Source: Fidelibacterota bacterium (GTDB lineage: Bacteria; Marinisomatota; Marinisomatia; Marinisomatales; Marinisomataceae). From it: a stretch of 6,296 bases of DNA. Shown piece by piece: positions 6,215-6,296 of this stretch (positions are counted from its first letter, which is position 1; every line of letters begins with the position of its first letter). The stretch covers positions 1 to 6,296 of the forward strand of contig DTWI01000007.1 of NCBI GenBank assembly GCA_012963075.1. Reading direction: 5' to 3'. Both the position numbers and the translations under genes were made by a program. Below the pieces are notes generated by a model. It had not been told where the DNA came from. It did no database searches and saw only the letters and a program-made list of their open reading frames with translations.

Positions 6215-6296
6215 TTTTTATTATGGGCTTAAGGTTAGGGTTTTAATTGTTTTTTTAGTTTTATTCCCAATACATGTTTTTTTAATAAGAATAAAA
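6207..6296 (+). CDS. Start of next gene (30 codons), probably Kdo transferase WaaA
   Basis: An ATG at 6207 overlaps the end of the DUF374 gene by 8 bases and the frame stays open to the window edge. The 30 visible residues begin MNNFYYGLKV, then form a hydrophobic segment (about residues 10-27) with a Pro at 21, ending in a basic LIRIK. This layout, a short aromatic start, one membrane anchor with a mid Pro and then a basic stretch, fits the N-terminus of 3-deoxy-D-manno-octulosonate transferase (WaaA/KdtA), which often follows the DUF374 gene in alphaproteobacteria. Too little is visible to exclude another membrane-anchored glycosyltransferase or acyltransferase. Confidence 0.6.
   Translation, partial: MNNFYYGLKVRVLIVFLVLFPIHVFLIRIK

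Overview
The window is compact, strongly AT-rich bacterial DNA (A/T-heavy codons, many short poly-A runs) with almost no intergenic space. Lipid A biosynthesis genes show a Gram-negative host. An Idh-type oxidoreductase next to lpxB, followed by a DUF374 acyltransferase and probably a Kdo transferase, fits an AT-rich alphaproteobacterium with a streamlined genome (SAR11-like or Rickettsiales-like). That placement is inference from gene order and composition, not a proven taxonomic call.

Left part (1-1608, minus strand): the first 536 codons of uvrA, the damage-recognition ATPase of nucleotide excision repair. The gene runs off the left edge, so its second ATPase half is not visible. A short divergent intergenic stretch (1609-1681) separates it from everything else, which reads on the plus strand.

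Right part (1682-6296, plus strand): a tight run of genes. In order they are a YqgE/AlgH family protein; an unannotated 39-residue basic small ORF starting on the yqgE stop codon; ychF (Obg-related ATPase); a Gfo/Idh/MocA oxidoreductase; lpxB (lipid A disaccharide synthase); a DUF374 acyltransferase of the LpxJ type; and the first 30 codons of a further gene, probably waaA. Neighbouring reading frames overlap by 4, 8, 26 and 8 bases, and the only gap is 21 bases before ychF. The whole block therefore looks like one transcription unit with translational coupling.

How the genes work together: lpxB, the DUF374 gene and the probable waaA are consecutive or near-consecutive steps in building Kdo-lipid A. 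The oxidoreductase next to lpxB resembles in family and position the enzyme (GnnA) that makes an amino-sugar precursor for lipid A, but its aminotransferase partner is not in the window. YqgE and YchF have no established LPS role and may simply share the transcript. I see no mobile element, CRISPR array, tRNA or rRNA. The most novel items are the small ORF with an internal 7-residue repeat, the possible amino-sugar lipid A branch, and a dyad centred on the yqgE start codon.
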